A stretch of 11,799 nt of DNA from Phycisphaerae bacterium (GTDB taxonomy: Bacteria; Planctomycetota; Phycisphaerae; Sedimentisphaerales; UBA12454): contig JAQTQF010000029.1 of NCBI GenBank assembly GCA_028712345.1, forward strand, positions 1 to 11,799. Direction: 5' to 3'. Below the pieces are notes generated by a model that saw nothing but the letters and a program-made list of their open reading frames with translations, searched no databases and was not told the origin of the DNA. The translations under genes and the position numbers were made by a program. Positions 1 through 6,719 of this stretch are shown one piece after another; the stretch's first letter is position 1, and each line of letters starts with the position of its first letter.

Positions 1-1
1 G

Positions 2-223
2 GCGTTAAAGCTGCTCAATGAGAAATCCGCCGAGCCGATAACAGCCGGCCAGTGCATTGCTATTGAGGATTCAAGGTGGGGCATAATATCGGCAAAAAAA
101 GCCGGTATGCAGGTTGTCGCCGTAACTAACAGCTATACGGCAGGGGAATTGACCGGTGCTGATTTGGTAGTCGATTCGCTGATGCAGCTCGACATCGGCG
201 ATTTGCAGAAACTTTGTTTATAA
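2..223 (+). CDS. HAD-superfamily hydrolase, C-terminal fragment
   Basis: The last 73 codons of a gene that begins before the window. The frame reads ...CIAIEDSRWGIISAKKAGM..., which is the motif IV region (acidic IEDS) of the haloacid dehalogenase superfamily. It is followed by the usual strand-helix pattern (VVAVTNSYTAGEL, ADLVVDSL) of beta-phosphoglucomutase or phosphoglycolate-phosphatase-like members. In that family the acidic pair of motif IV binds Mg2+. The catalytic Asp of motif I and the cap domain lie outside the window, so the substrate cannot be named. The stop codon at 221-223 overlaps the stop of the convergent TetR gene within the palindrome TTATAA. The family is fairly certain; the exact enzyme is unknown. 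Confidence 0.85.
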   Translation, partial: ALKLLNEKSAEPITAGQCIAIEDSRWGIISAKKAGMQVVAVTNSYTAGELTGADLVVDSLMQLDIGDLQKLCL

Positions 224-790
224 TCTTTCCAAAATATAATCGATAACTTCCGCATCTGTGCCACTATCGGATATCGTTGTCGTCAGGATATTTCCTGTGA
301 GCATATTTATAACGAGACCGGTTTGCTGCCGGACTGACAGATTCTCACTTATTAGTTTCAATTCTCTGGATTGTTTTATAAGCGTGAGATAGCTTTCGAT
401 ATACCATTTCCAGAAGCCGTCCAATTTCTGTTTTACAGAGTTTTCGAGTGTTGGCATTTGGCAACTCAGGCGAAGCATAAGTTTGCAGTTTACCCATTGG
501 CCGGAAGCATTTAATTCGAGAATTTGTTTAATTAGTGTCCTTAACTTTTCGAGAGGATTTAATTCACTCGGCAAAGACTCAAAGATATTCTGATACTCGG
601 CCTGAACAATATCTATGATTTCGATGCAAACAAGCTGTTTGCTTTTGAAATAATGATAGAATGCGCCTTTTGTCAGGCCGGAGGCGGTAATAATATCGTC
701 GATTGTCGTTTCGCTGTAGCCGTGCGTGCTGAAAAGGTTTTTGGCTGCCGCGATAATCTTTTGTTTTGTACTTATTTTTTCCATAGTCAT
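218..790 (-). CDS. TetR/AcrR-family transcriptional regulator
   Basis: A 190-aa protein of typical TetR length. The N-terminal helix-turn-helix is clear at about residues 10-48: IIAAAKNLFSTHGY, then TTIDDIITASGLTKGAFYHY, the recognition helix with its conserved G-x-F/Y-Y-H-Y-F ending. The rest is a mostly helical ligand-binding and dimerisation domain, with no diagnostic ligand motif. The ATG at 790 overlaps the TGA stop of the upstream phosphotransferase gene (ATGA), so translation is probably coupled. A second ATG two codons later could also serve, as no strong Shine-Dalgarno is visible. TetR proteins usually repress their own operon, so a likely target is the promoter upstream of 1839; this is inference. 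The gene ends tail to tail with the HAD gene. Confidence 0.92.
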   Translation of the reverse strand: MTMEKISTKQKIIAAAKNLFSTHGYSETTIDDIITASGLTKGAFYHYFKSKQLVCIEIIDIVQAEYQNIFESLPSELNPLEKLRTLIKQILELNASGQWVNCKLMLRLSCQMPTLENSVKQKLDGFWKWYIESYLTLIKQSRELKLISENLSVRQQTGLVINMLTGNILTTTISDSGTDAEVIDYILERL

Positions 791-1839
791 TTCGGCAAAT
801 CCCGCAGACTGTGTTTAATTGCCTCAGAAAGCGTATCTCTATTGTTATCTATCCAGGCGCATTTTCGCTGAATCATTTTCAGGAAATCCGCCCCGGAAAG
901 ATTGACAAAAAACCCCGTAGCGGCGATGGGCAGTACGGCTTCGGCAATAAGAGTCTCAATCATCAAATCCGGCATTGTTTTGAACTGCTCTTCATTGAGC
1001 ATATTCACTTCACAATACCCGTATAAAAAATGCACCAATTTTGACTGGTCGAGATAATCCGGCCAGTCTGCCGGGTTCGGCCTGCCTCCCACGATTGAAA
1101 ACTGCAGCGCCCCATTCGCCAGGTCAGTCAGCATCGATGAAACCTTCAGCGAGTCAAAATCCAGGACGGCAGCAACTTTACCGCCACTGAAAAGCATATT
1201 GCCCGGATGCCAGTCGCCATGAATAATCTGCTGTGGCCATTCGTCATAGCCGAGCTGATTTACATTTACGCTCGAATTATTGTACATCGTCATAAGCGAT
1301 TCGGTCGTTTTGCGTAATGTATCGTTGGCCGGGTCGCTGTTTTTTTCAGAACCGATTTTTTTTAAATATCCCCTTACAGCACTCGAATCATGAAAGCTGC
1401 CTTTGAGAGGTGTTGGCTGAAATGAAAAATCCTTCAAAAACAGGTGAAATTTTGCAAGCGAAGAGCCGCAATCGACAACGGCTTCGATGCTGCCGTCGAA
1501 ACGAGTCCCGTTGACAAATTCAAATAATTCGTATATGTGGTTGTCCAGCTCAAGAAAGCTGTTTTTTTCGTCGCGGCTGCAAATGAGTCTGGAAACAGGG
1601 AAATTTTTGTCTTTAAGATGCTGCTGAACGGCGTGCGCAAAGGCCACACGATAACGGTCGTCTTTGCCCTTAGCTCGTCTTTTGAGAAGGTATTTGCCGG
1701 AATCGGATATTATTATCTGCTTGGGTGCGCCTCTGTTGCCTGCCACCAGCGGTTTTATCTGCTGGATAATGCCGATATCGTAATGGCTCAACACCTGAGC
1801 AAGCTCCTGCGATGTAAAATGAGCGCCGCCTTTGGGCAT
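787..1839 (-). CDS. Aminoglycoside phosphotransferase (APH)-fold kinase
   Basis: A 350-aa protein with the catalytic signature of the APH/choline-kinase/homoserine-kinase-II family: the Brenner motif HGDWHPGN at residues 207-214 (catalytic Asp209, metal-binding Asn214) and DFD at 227-229, equivalent to DFG. The N-lobe has a likely ATP lysine in YLLKRR near residue 53 and a hinge-like YELFEFVNG segment near 103-111. Family members phosphorylate small hydroxyl compounds (antibiotics, choline, homoserine, sugars). The substrate here is unknown and resistance should not be assumed. The ATG has a good GGAG Shine-Dalgarno six bases upstream. It is the first gene of a two-gene unit with the TetR regulator, which overlaps its stop codon. 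Confidence 0.85.
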   Translation of the reverse strand: MPKGGAHFTSQELAQVLSHYDIGIIQQIKPLVAGNRGAPKQIIISDSGKYLLKRRAKGKDDRYRVAFAHAVQQHLKDKNFPVSRLICSRDEKNSFLELDNHIYELFEFVNGTRFDGSIEAVVDCGSSLAKFHLFLKDFSFQPTPLKGSFHDSSAVRGYLKKIGSEKNSDPANDTLRKTTESLMTMYNNSSVNVNQLGYDEWPQQIIHGDWHPGNMLFSGGKVAAVLDFDSLKVSSMLTDLANGALQFSIVGGRPNPADWPDYLDQSKLVHFLYGYCEVNMLNEEQFKTMPDLMIETLIAEAVLPIAATGFFVNLSGADFLKMIQRKCAWIDNNRDTLSEAIKHSLRDLPK

Positions 1840-1872
1840 AAAAACTCCGCTAAAATCAAATAAACCACTAAT

Positions 1873-1901
1873 ATAATGGACTGAAAATGCGGATAAGTCA
1901 A
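1873..1901 (-). promoter_or_regulatory. Predicted sigma-70-type promoter for the APH-like kinase/TetR unit
   Basis: On the minus strand, TTGACT (1901-1896) is followed after 17 bases by CATTAT (1878-1873), about 33 bases upstream of the start codon at 1839. The -35 matches consensus at five of six positions and the -10 at four. The kinase gene upstream ends only 20 bases before it, so this unit can be transcribed independently. No clear operator palindrome for the TetR protein is obvious. Confidence 0.6.
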
Positions 1902-1920
1902 CGCAAAATGCGACGAATGA

Positions 1921-3162
1921 CTAATTTGATGCGAACAGGAAAACGACCAGTAAAACAAGTATAGCTATAATTGATATGAGAACCGTTATCGTTACCTTAT
2001 ATTTGCCGATGGTATCTTCGGTATAAGTTTTGACTTCCGACTCAACTTTGACCGCCTCACCCTGCTGGAGCTGCTGGAGATCGGTAACATTGAATTTTCG
2101 CCTTGCTCTCAACGGCGGCTCGCCTCTGCTTACGGATTCGAGATCCATCATCAGTTCTTCTGCTGAGGCATACCTGTCTTCTTTCTTCTTGACCATCATA
2201 ATTTCGATGACTTCCGATACACCCGTTGACAGCGATGTGTTTATATGGTCGGGCGGAACCAGGGCATCTCTGAGATGTTTTTTCATCACTTCCGGAGGAG
2301 TTGACGCGTCGAAGGGCACTCTGCCGGTTACCATATGATAGAAAGTCGCACCGAGCGAATAAATATCGCTTCTGGCATCGAGGTCCATTTCACCTCTTAT
2401 CTGTTCGGGAGCAATATAGTAGGGCGTTCCGAAAGCTTTGCCGGCTTCGCTTTTGGCAAGCTGTACATCCGAGGCGTCACGAGCAAGACCCAAGTCTGCA
2501 AGTTTTACTACGCCGGCAGAATTTATCATAATGTTTTTCGGTTTTACATCCCTGTGGATTAAACCTCGAGCGTGTGCGTGAGCAAGAGCCATTGCGACCT
2601 GCTTTATAATGTTTATCGCTTCGGTTTCGGAGAATATTTTGCCATTTGCGATGTCTTCATAGATGGTCTTGCCCTCGACATATTCCATCACGAAATAATG
2701 ATAACCGCCGGCCTCGCCTACATCGTAGGCGGCTACGATATTATTGTGGTTAAGCTTTGCCGCTGCTTTTCCTTCCTTGTAAAACCGCTGCACATAATCC
2801 GGGTTTTCACTGAATCGGCGTGGGAGAACCTTTATAGCTACCGTACGGTCGAGACTTATCTGTTTGGCCTTATAAACGATAGCCATCGCACCGGCACCAA
2901 GTTTGCCGAGGATTTTATAGCCGGGAATCTGCTCTGCGACATCTTTGGGTTCCTTGGCGGACTCCCTGGCGGCTTCTTTTATTCTTTTTGCCTGACTGGG
3001 TGTGATGAACTGGCCGGATACCAGAAGCTGTTCGAGAGTTGCCGGATTCTCGGCACCTCTGTCTTTGAACAGCTTTTTGCACTGTGCAATTTCTTCCTCA
3101 GTACAAAAACCTTGTTCGAGGGCGACTTTACCAAATATTGAATCGTAATTCGTTTCGCTCAT
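1921..3162 (-). CDS. Tail-anchored PknB-like serine/threonine protein kinase
   Basis: A 413-aa protein if started at the ATG at 3162; a TTG at 3192 would add ten residues but lies inside the previous gene, so the ATG is preferred, although its Shine-Dalgarno is weak. Residues 1-80 form a charged helical region (FGKVALEQGFCTEEEIAQC, FITPSQAKRIKEA) typical of an N-terminal accessory domain, function unknown. The kinase domain runs from about 82 to 345: Gly-loop GAGAMA (89-94, third Gly replaced by Ala), ATP lysine in VAIK (111), catalytic HRDVKPKN (203-210), metal-binding DLG instead of DFG (223-225) and APE (251-253). All catalytic residues are present, so activity is expected. A basic/polar linker leads to one membrane helix at about 391-411 with two residues after it. 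The protein is therefore probably cytoplasmic, membrane-held by its tail and without an external sensor domain. It follows the radical SAM gene by 17 bases. Confidence 0.92.
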   Translation of the reverse strand: MSETNYDSIFGKVALEQGFCTEEEIAQCKKLFKDRGAENPATLEQLLVSGQFITPSQAKRIKEAARESAKEPKDVAEQIPGYKILGKLGAGAMAIVYKAKQISLDRTVAIKVLPRRFSENPDYVQRFYKEGKAAAKLNHNNIVAAYDVGEAGGYHYFVMEYVEGKTIYEDIANGKIFSETEAINIIKQVAMALAHAHARGLIHRDVKPKNIMINSAGVVKLADLGLARDASDVQLAKSEAGKAFGTPYYIAPEQIRGEMDLDARSDIYSLGATFYHMVTGRVPFDASTPPEVMKKHLRDALVPPDHINTSLSTGVSEVIEIMMVKKKEDRYASAEELMMDLESVSRGEPPLRARRKFNVTDLQQLQQGEAVKVESEVKTYTEDTIGKYKVTITVLISIIAILVLLVVFLFASN

Positions 3163-3179
3163 TAGGCTTCGACAAATTT

Positions 3180-4196
3180 CTAAAAATAACAATCCTTTGG
3201 GTTAATTATCGGTCTATATTGGTTATTGTCAAAGAAAAACCGTCGTAAATCTGTGCACAAATGGCACTTACCTGAGTATAATCGGCATTTTTCGTATCCT
3301 AATTCAGTGGCTTTTTGCAAAAAACCCACAGGCCCGCTGTTAAATAGTACGCTCAAAAACTCCTGTTTGGCCGGGTTGAAATCCTGCCAAATTTTGTCAA
3401 GGGACTTTTGGTTGATATTTCCGATGATAATTCCGCTGCAAACGCCATTAAAGACATTTCCGTAAGGGTCGATATGAATTGATTTTGAATCTAAAAAAGT
3501 CCTTCGGCAGTTATTTGCGGAAATTTGCTCAATTTCTTTATCGGCAAGGACTTGTGCTAATTTACCAGCCGCTCTGCCGGTGAATCGGCATCGGTATTGT
3601 TCGTGAGATTCGACAAATATATTCATTTTTTGCTCTTCCGACAGCCCTGTAAGTTTTGGTACATCCTCGATGTATTTTTGCCAGCGAAGCAGAACCCTGT
3701 CAGAGCCTAAAATTCGGCAGGCAGTTTCATAAAGCAATTTGACCCTGTCGAAATCGACAAACTCAGCATGGAAGGGGTCATAGCTGATTTTAACCCTTCG
3801 TACATTGTGCGAATCAAGGAACTTGAGCCTTTGAATTATTTGGTTTTGATCCGTTGCCCAATATCCGTTGGTTTCCACCATATCGACGGAGCCCAGTCTG
3901 AGTTCTACGGCTTTTTGCAGAATTTCGCAAAGCCTGTCATAGAATAAAAAAGGCTCTCCGCCTGTCAGGTGAATTTTTGCGTTTTCGCCGGCAATGTTAA
4001 TCAATCCCTGCCAGCCGGCAATCGCAGTCTCGACACTCATCAATCCTGCTTTCGCCGGGCCGCAATTATAATAGCAGCATCGACATTCAGCAGAGCATTT
4101 GTATGTGAGCATCAGGCCTGCCGATGTCCAGAGTTTTAGCTTGGGCTTATCAGGTGGTATATTTTTATTGTAGCCGTTGTCTTTTAGCTTAAGCAA
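3180..4196 (-). CDS. Radical SAM enzyme with SPASM/twitch-like C-terminal cysteines
   Basis: A 338-aa protein with the radical SAM cluster motif CxxxCxxC at Cys34, Cys38 and Cys41 and the SAM-binding GGEP at 79-82. A KISYDPFHAEF segment near 136-146 resembles the conserved strand seen in related uncharacterised radical SAM proteins. The C-terminal part carries a HIDPYGNVFNGVC segment (241-253) and further cysteines at 230, 304, 311, 314 and 336, a layout like SPASM or twitch domains that hold auxiliary Fe-S clusters. Such enzymes often modify peptides or proteins, but no substrate is proven. The start is a TTG; no ATG occurs before the cysteine motif and the frame is closed by a TGA shortly upstream, so the TTG (or a nearby non-ATG codon) must be used. 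It precedes the kinase gene in the same direction. Confidence 0.85.
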   Translation of the reverse strand: MLKLKDNGYNKNIPPDKPKLKLWTSAGLMLTYKCSAECRCCYYNCGPAKAGLMSVETAIAGWQGLINIAGENAKIHLTGGEPFLFYDRLCEILQKAVELRLGSVDMVETNGYWATDQNQIIQRLKFLDSHNVRRVKISYDPFHAEFVDFDRVKLLYETACRILGSDRVLLRWQKYIEDVPKLTGLSEEQKMNIFVESHEQYRCRFTGRAAGKLAQVLADKEIEQISANNCRRTFLDSKSIHIDPYGNVFNGVCSGIIIGNINQKSLDKIWQDFNPAKQEFLSVLFNSGPVGFLQKATELGYEKCRLYSGKCHLCTDLRRFFFDNNQYRPIINPKDCYF

Positions 4197-4481
4197 TTTT
4201 GAGAGTCGCCTAATGCAAAATCAGAAATATAAAACAATTTTTAAAAAATATTTACAGCTATTTCAGGAACTAATGCCGTTTTTATAGGACAACAAACCGG
4301 CCAGTCAGATTTCAGTCTACCTATAACAATATAATGTAATTTTGCCGTAAAACAAGCAAGATATAGTGTTATCTGTTATAGGTCCTTAAGTTGTTGTTTC
4401 GGGTAGATTTAAAGAAAATCAGCCTCAAGTTCCGATATCTCTAAAGGTTGGGTAACCGGATTGGTATTTGGAGATGTAAAA
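4197..4481. other. Intergenic region between divergent radical SAM gene and small ORF
   Basis: AT-rich sequence with no convincing coding frame. It must contain the start signals of the radical SAM gene (minus) and of the 50-aa gene (plus). A perfect TATAAT is present at 4330-4335 on the plus strand, but no good -35 sits 16-18 bases before it. A widely spaced perfect inverted repeat (4319-4328 and 4374-4383) is listed separately. No tRNA or recognised riboswitch is seen. Confidence 0.5.
4319..4383. repeat. Perfect 10-bp inverted repeat with 45-nt spacer
   Basis: ACCTATAACA at 4319-4328 is exactly mirrored by TGTTATAGGT at 4374-4383. The arms enclose 45 bases that include the TATAAT at 4330-4335. 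This could be two copies of a regulator half-site or the closing stem of a structured leader RNA for the small gene at 4482. The role is unknown. Confidence 0.5.
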
Positions 4482-4634
4482 GTGAGCAAACGAGAAATTA
4501 TTGATTTTATCTGTCAGATTAACCGCAGCGCAAAGCCGGAGTTTTTGGCGCATTTTCCTCTTTCTGAACTTAGCAAGTATCTCGACAACCTTATGGAAAT
4601 AGATGTTAGCGAACCGCAGCTTGTTGAGTGCTGA
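4482..4634 (+). CDS. Small 50-aa acidic protein, function unknown
   Basis: A GTG-started frame of 50 codons beginning MSKREIIDFICQINRSAK and ending in QLVEC. It has a good ribosome binding site (GGAG, eight bases before the GTG) and ends 22 bases before a strong hairpin terminator, so it looks like a complete single-gene transcription unit. The sequence is amphipathic and helical in appearance, with an EFLAHF..SELSKYLDNL pattern in the middle. There is no signal peptide or membrane helix. It contains two cysteines, at positions 11 and 50. I do not recognise the family with certainty. The gene lies divergent to the radical SAM gene. Confidence 0.7.
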   Translation: MSKREIIDFICQINRSAKPEFLAHFPLSELSKYLDNLMEIDVSEPQLVEC

Positions 4635-4656
4635 TTTTACTTTTACGGTTCATAAT

Positions 4657-4683
4657 AAAAGGCCGGTTTTAAACCGGCCTTTT
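4657..4683. terminator. Bidirectional rho-independent terminator
   Basis: A 13-base inverted repeat, AAAAGGCCGGTTT and its complement, around a single central T. The G+C-rich core GGCCGG/CCGGCC is followed by TTTT on both strands. It lies 22 bases after the stop of the small plus-strand gene and 39 bases after the stop of the minus-strand RCC1 gene, so it can end both transcripts. Confidence 0.88.
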
Positions 4684-4722
4684 GCGTTCAAATCTTAAAG
4701 AACTCAATATCACTCCGCAATT

Positions 4723-5937
4723 CTAATTGTCTCCGGCGGCATCATAGAGCTGTCCATCATCCGTAGCACGGCAGGAGCCGGGCATCTTGTTTGACAATCG
4801 CTGGTCGTGCGGAACTTTTACTTTTACGGTTCCCTCACATTCGCCGCCGTTATCGTCAATCGCAATAAAGCTTATCACATAAACGCGTCCGTTGCCGTTT
4901 CCCAAGCACTCTGCGCGAAGCTGAGCAGTATCGCTGTCTATGCCGGCAGCGTCGGGAGAATACTTAACTCCGCCGGCTGCTGTCGGCTCATCGCTTGTTA
5001 TGCTGGTAATTATAATGCTTACATTATCGCTGTCGGGGTCTGTTATTCCATTTATAGCGATAGGAACCATCTGGCGGTTGGCAGGCCACAGACAAGCCGG
5101 CTCGGCATAGGCGCCGGAGCAATCGGGCGAACGGTTCAGTGAAAATGTCGCATCGTCGCTGGTTGAATATCCGCTTAGCGGACAGCGTTTGGATTTGGCC
5201 GTAAAGGTCAATGTTGCAGGAATATTTGCCTCGGCAGGAGCGGTTATCGTTACGATATTGTTCACATCTATTACCGCAGTCCAATCGGCAGGTATGCCGC
5301 TTACAGACCATTCGACTTCATTTGGCTGGAATCCGCAGGTTGGGTCGAGATAATCATCCAAATCAAACTGCTCGAACGGAGCCGTCTGGTCGGGGATGTC
5401 AAATATATTAGGTTCTGCGCAGGGCAGAGGCGAACCCCGCAGCGCAAGACTATATTCATAGCTTGCGGCAATGGCGACGAAATTGTTCCCCGCCAGTGGT
5501 GTCGCCACACCAGCCCAATTGGCTCCCCATCCAATGATACTGCCGTCGGACTTCAGGGCAAGACTATGAAATCTGCCTGCGGCAATAGCGACAAAATCAT
5601 TACCTTCCGGAACTGTCGCCTGACCAAAGTCATTCCACCCCCATCCGACGATACTGCCATCGGATTTAAGGGCAAGACTATGTTCACCGCCTGCAGCAAT
5701 GGCAACAAAATCATTCCCTATCGGAGAAGTTGCCTGACCATAATGATTATCCCCCCAGCCGACGATACTGCTGTCAGACTTAAGCGCAAGACTATACTGC
5801 CCGCCTGTGGCGATGGCGACAAAATCGTTCCCTGCCGGAGGTGTCGCCTGATGAGATGAATTGTCCCCCCAGCCGACAATAGTGCCATCGAATTTAAGAG
5901 CCAGATTATGCCACCACCTGCCTGCGGCAACGGCCAT
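4723..5937 (-). CDS. C-terminal piece of the interrupted RCC1-repeat protein
   Basis: The longest ATG-started frame after the in-frame stop, 404 codons. It holds the later RCC1 repeats and the whole Cys-rich cadherin/HYR-like tail. The ATG has a GGAGG ten bases upstream, but that sequence simply encodes part of a repeat (PPGGNYF) and the 64 codons before it are also good repeat coding. The ATG is therefore probably not a native start. Without a signal peptide the product would stay in the cytoplasm. Confidence 0.55.
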   Translation of the reverse strand: MAVAAGRWWHNLALKFDGTIVGWGDNSSHQATPPAGNDFVAIATGGQYSLALKSDSSIVGWGDNHYGQATSPIGNDFVAIAAGGEHSLALKSDGSIVGWGWNDFGQATVPEGNDFVAIAAGRFHSLALKSDGSIIGWGANWAGVATPLAGNNFVAIAASYEYSLALRGSPLPCAEPNIFDIPDQTAPFEQFDLDDYLDPTCGFQPNEVEWSVSGIPADWTAVIDVNNIVTITAPAEANIPATLTFTAKSKRCPLSGYSTSDDATFSLNRSPDCSGAYAEPACLWPANRQMVPIAINGITDPDSDNVSIIITSITSDEPTAAGGVKYSPDAAGIDSDTAQLRAECLGNGNGRVYVISFIAIDDNGGECEGTVKVKVPHDQRLSNKMPGSCRATDDGQLYDAAGDN

Positions 5938-6372
5938 GAAATAATTTCCTCCCGGTGGTGTTGCCTGACTTCCCCAAGCAATGATACTCCCATCGGATTT
6001 AAGGGCAAGACTATACCAACCACTTGCAGCAATGGCTATGAAATCATTTCCTAGTGGTGGTGTTGCATTGCCAACATCATTTCTTCCCCATCCGACAATA
6101 CTGCCGTCAGACTTGAGGGACAGACCATGTTATAGGCCTGCAGCGATAGCTATGAAATCATTCCCTGTAGGGACTGTTGTCTGGCCATATTGATTGTTCC
6201 CCCAGCCGACAATGGTGCCGTCAGACTTAAGGGCAAGACTATATCTCCCGCCTGCGGCAATAGCTACAAAATCATTCCCTGCCGGAGGTGTCGCCTGACC
6301 AAAGTCATTCCACCCCCATCCGACGATACTGCTGTCAGACTTAAGCGCAAGACTATACTGCCCGCCTGTGGC
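5441..6372 (-). repeat. Tandem 114-bp coding repeats (RCC1 units)
   Basis: The same phrase recurs at plus-strand anchors 5447, 5561, 5675, 5789, 5903, 6008, 6122, 6236 and 6350. Spacing is exactly 114 bases except between 5903 and 6008, where it is 105 (three codons fewer). Copies are diverged but some share long identical blocks: 53 bases at 5759-5811 and 6320-6372, and 44 bases at 5614-5657 and 6289-6332. This points to recent duplication or gene conversion between non-adjacent units. Confidence 0.9.
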
Positions 6373-6528
6373 AATTTTCGTAATATTAGTCAAAGGAGCA
6401 TTAGGTGTCTTTTGGCTGCCCCAGCCGACTATTTCATATCCGCAGGCTGCGGGGGCAAACAGAGTTGTAAAGAGTAAACCTGCCGCGATAATGCCGATAA
6501 CACGATTGTGCAAAAATGTGCTTTTCAT
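6130..6528 (-). CDS. N-terminal piece of the interrupted RCC1-repeat protein
   Basis: If the TAA at 6130-6132 acts as a real stop, this 132-aa product is made: signal peptide, then a little over two RCC1 repeats. That is too few blades for a usual seven-blade RCC1 propeller, so a stable fold on its own is doubtful. Start ATG at 6528 is chosen over an upstream TTG at 6555 because of the ribosome binding site and because the signal peptide begins there. Confidence 0.6.
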   Translation of the reverse strand: MKSTFLHNRVIGIIAAGLLFTTLFAPAACGYEIVGWGSQKTPNAPLTNITKIATGGQYSLALKSDSSIVGWGWNDFGQATPPAGNDFVAIAAGGRYSLALKSDGTIVGWGNNQYGQTTVPTGNDFIAIAAGL

Positions 6529-6591
6529 ATCCCATCCTCTCCTAAATATTGTCAAACTTGAATCTCCCTAATGAATCCGCTTAACTCTGGA

Positions 6592-6620
6592 ATTATACCA
6601 ATCCCTGCCTTGAATTACAA
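6592..6620 (-). promoter_or_regulatory. Predicted sigma-70-type promoter of the RCC1-repeat gene
   Basis: On the minus strand TTGTAA (6620-6615) is followed after 17 bases by a perfect TATAAT (6597-6592), preceded by TGG to give an extended -10 (TGGTATAAT). It lies 64 bases before the ATG at 6528. Position and quality suggest that the RCC1 gene is transcribed on its own and not only from the pilT operon upstream. Confidence 0.65.
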
Positions 6621-6719
6621 GAATTTAATTTTGCAGGAATGACCCCAAATTCCGCCTTCAGCGGGCAGGAAAGTAAATGAGTGGATGGGTAAATATGTTG
6701 ATGGGTTGGAAACGAAAGA

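Larger units (their letters stand above)
4723..6528 (-). pseudogene. Secreted RCC1-repeat protein interrupted by an in-frame TAA
   Basis: One continuous frame of 602 codons, broken only by TAA at 6130-6132. The ATG at 6528 has a good AGGAGAGG ribosome binding site. Residues 1 to about 30 (MKSTFLHNRVIGIIAAGLLF...PAACG) form a signal peptide. Then come eight full and one partial copies of a 38-residue RCC1-type repeat (SLALKSDGSIVGWG-N--GQATPP-GNDFVAIAAG), a propeller-forming motif. The last ~200 residues form a Cys-rich beta domain with ITDPDSDNVSIIITSITSDEPT and a VKVKVPHDQ ending, typical of cadherin/HYR-like tails of planctomycete and myxobacterial surface proteins. The stop falls inside repeat 3, where sister repeats have Tyr, Trp or His; TAT to TAA would explain it. 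Repeat coding continues cleanly past the stop, so this is a recent nonsense change, a sequencing error or a readthrough site. Its exported role is unknown. Confidence 0.8.

Noticed and set aside
1537..1863. Plus-strand frame opposite the APH-like kinase gene
   Set aside because: Antisense to a gene with HGDWHPGN and DFD motifs; no start signals.
1900..1920. CGCA/TGCG hairpin after the kinase stop as a terminator
   Set aside because: Four-base stem without a U-tract, and it overlaps the -35 box of the next promoter.
2572..3141. Long plus-strand open frame opposite the kinase gene (189 codons)
   Set aside because: It is antisense to a clear kinase domain, its product is Cys/Phe-rich with no domain, and it has no ribosome binding site.
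3163..3192. Upstream TTG start for the kinase (ten extra residues)
   Set aside because: It would overlap the radical SAM gene and lacks proper ribosome binding site spacing; the ATG at 3162 is in better context.
4410..4438. Possible sigma-28 promoter (TAAAG ... CCGATAT) upstream of the small gene
   Set aside because: The gap between the two elements is 18 bases, two more than the flagellar consensus, and no flagellar gene is nearby.
5441..6372. Regular repeats that might suggest a CRISPR array
   Set aside because: The 114-base units are coding, in frame, diverged along their whole length and have no alternating spacers; they encode RCC1 repeats.
6640..6670. Short hairpin CCGC/GCGG downstream of the CvpA-like gene as a terminator
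   Set aside because: The stem is only about four base pairs and no real U-tract follows.
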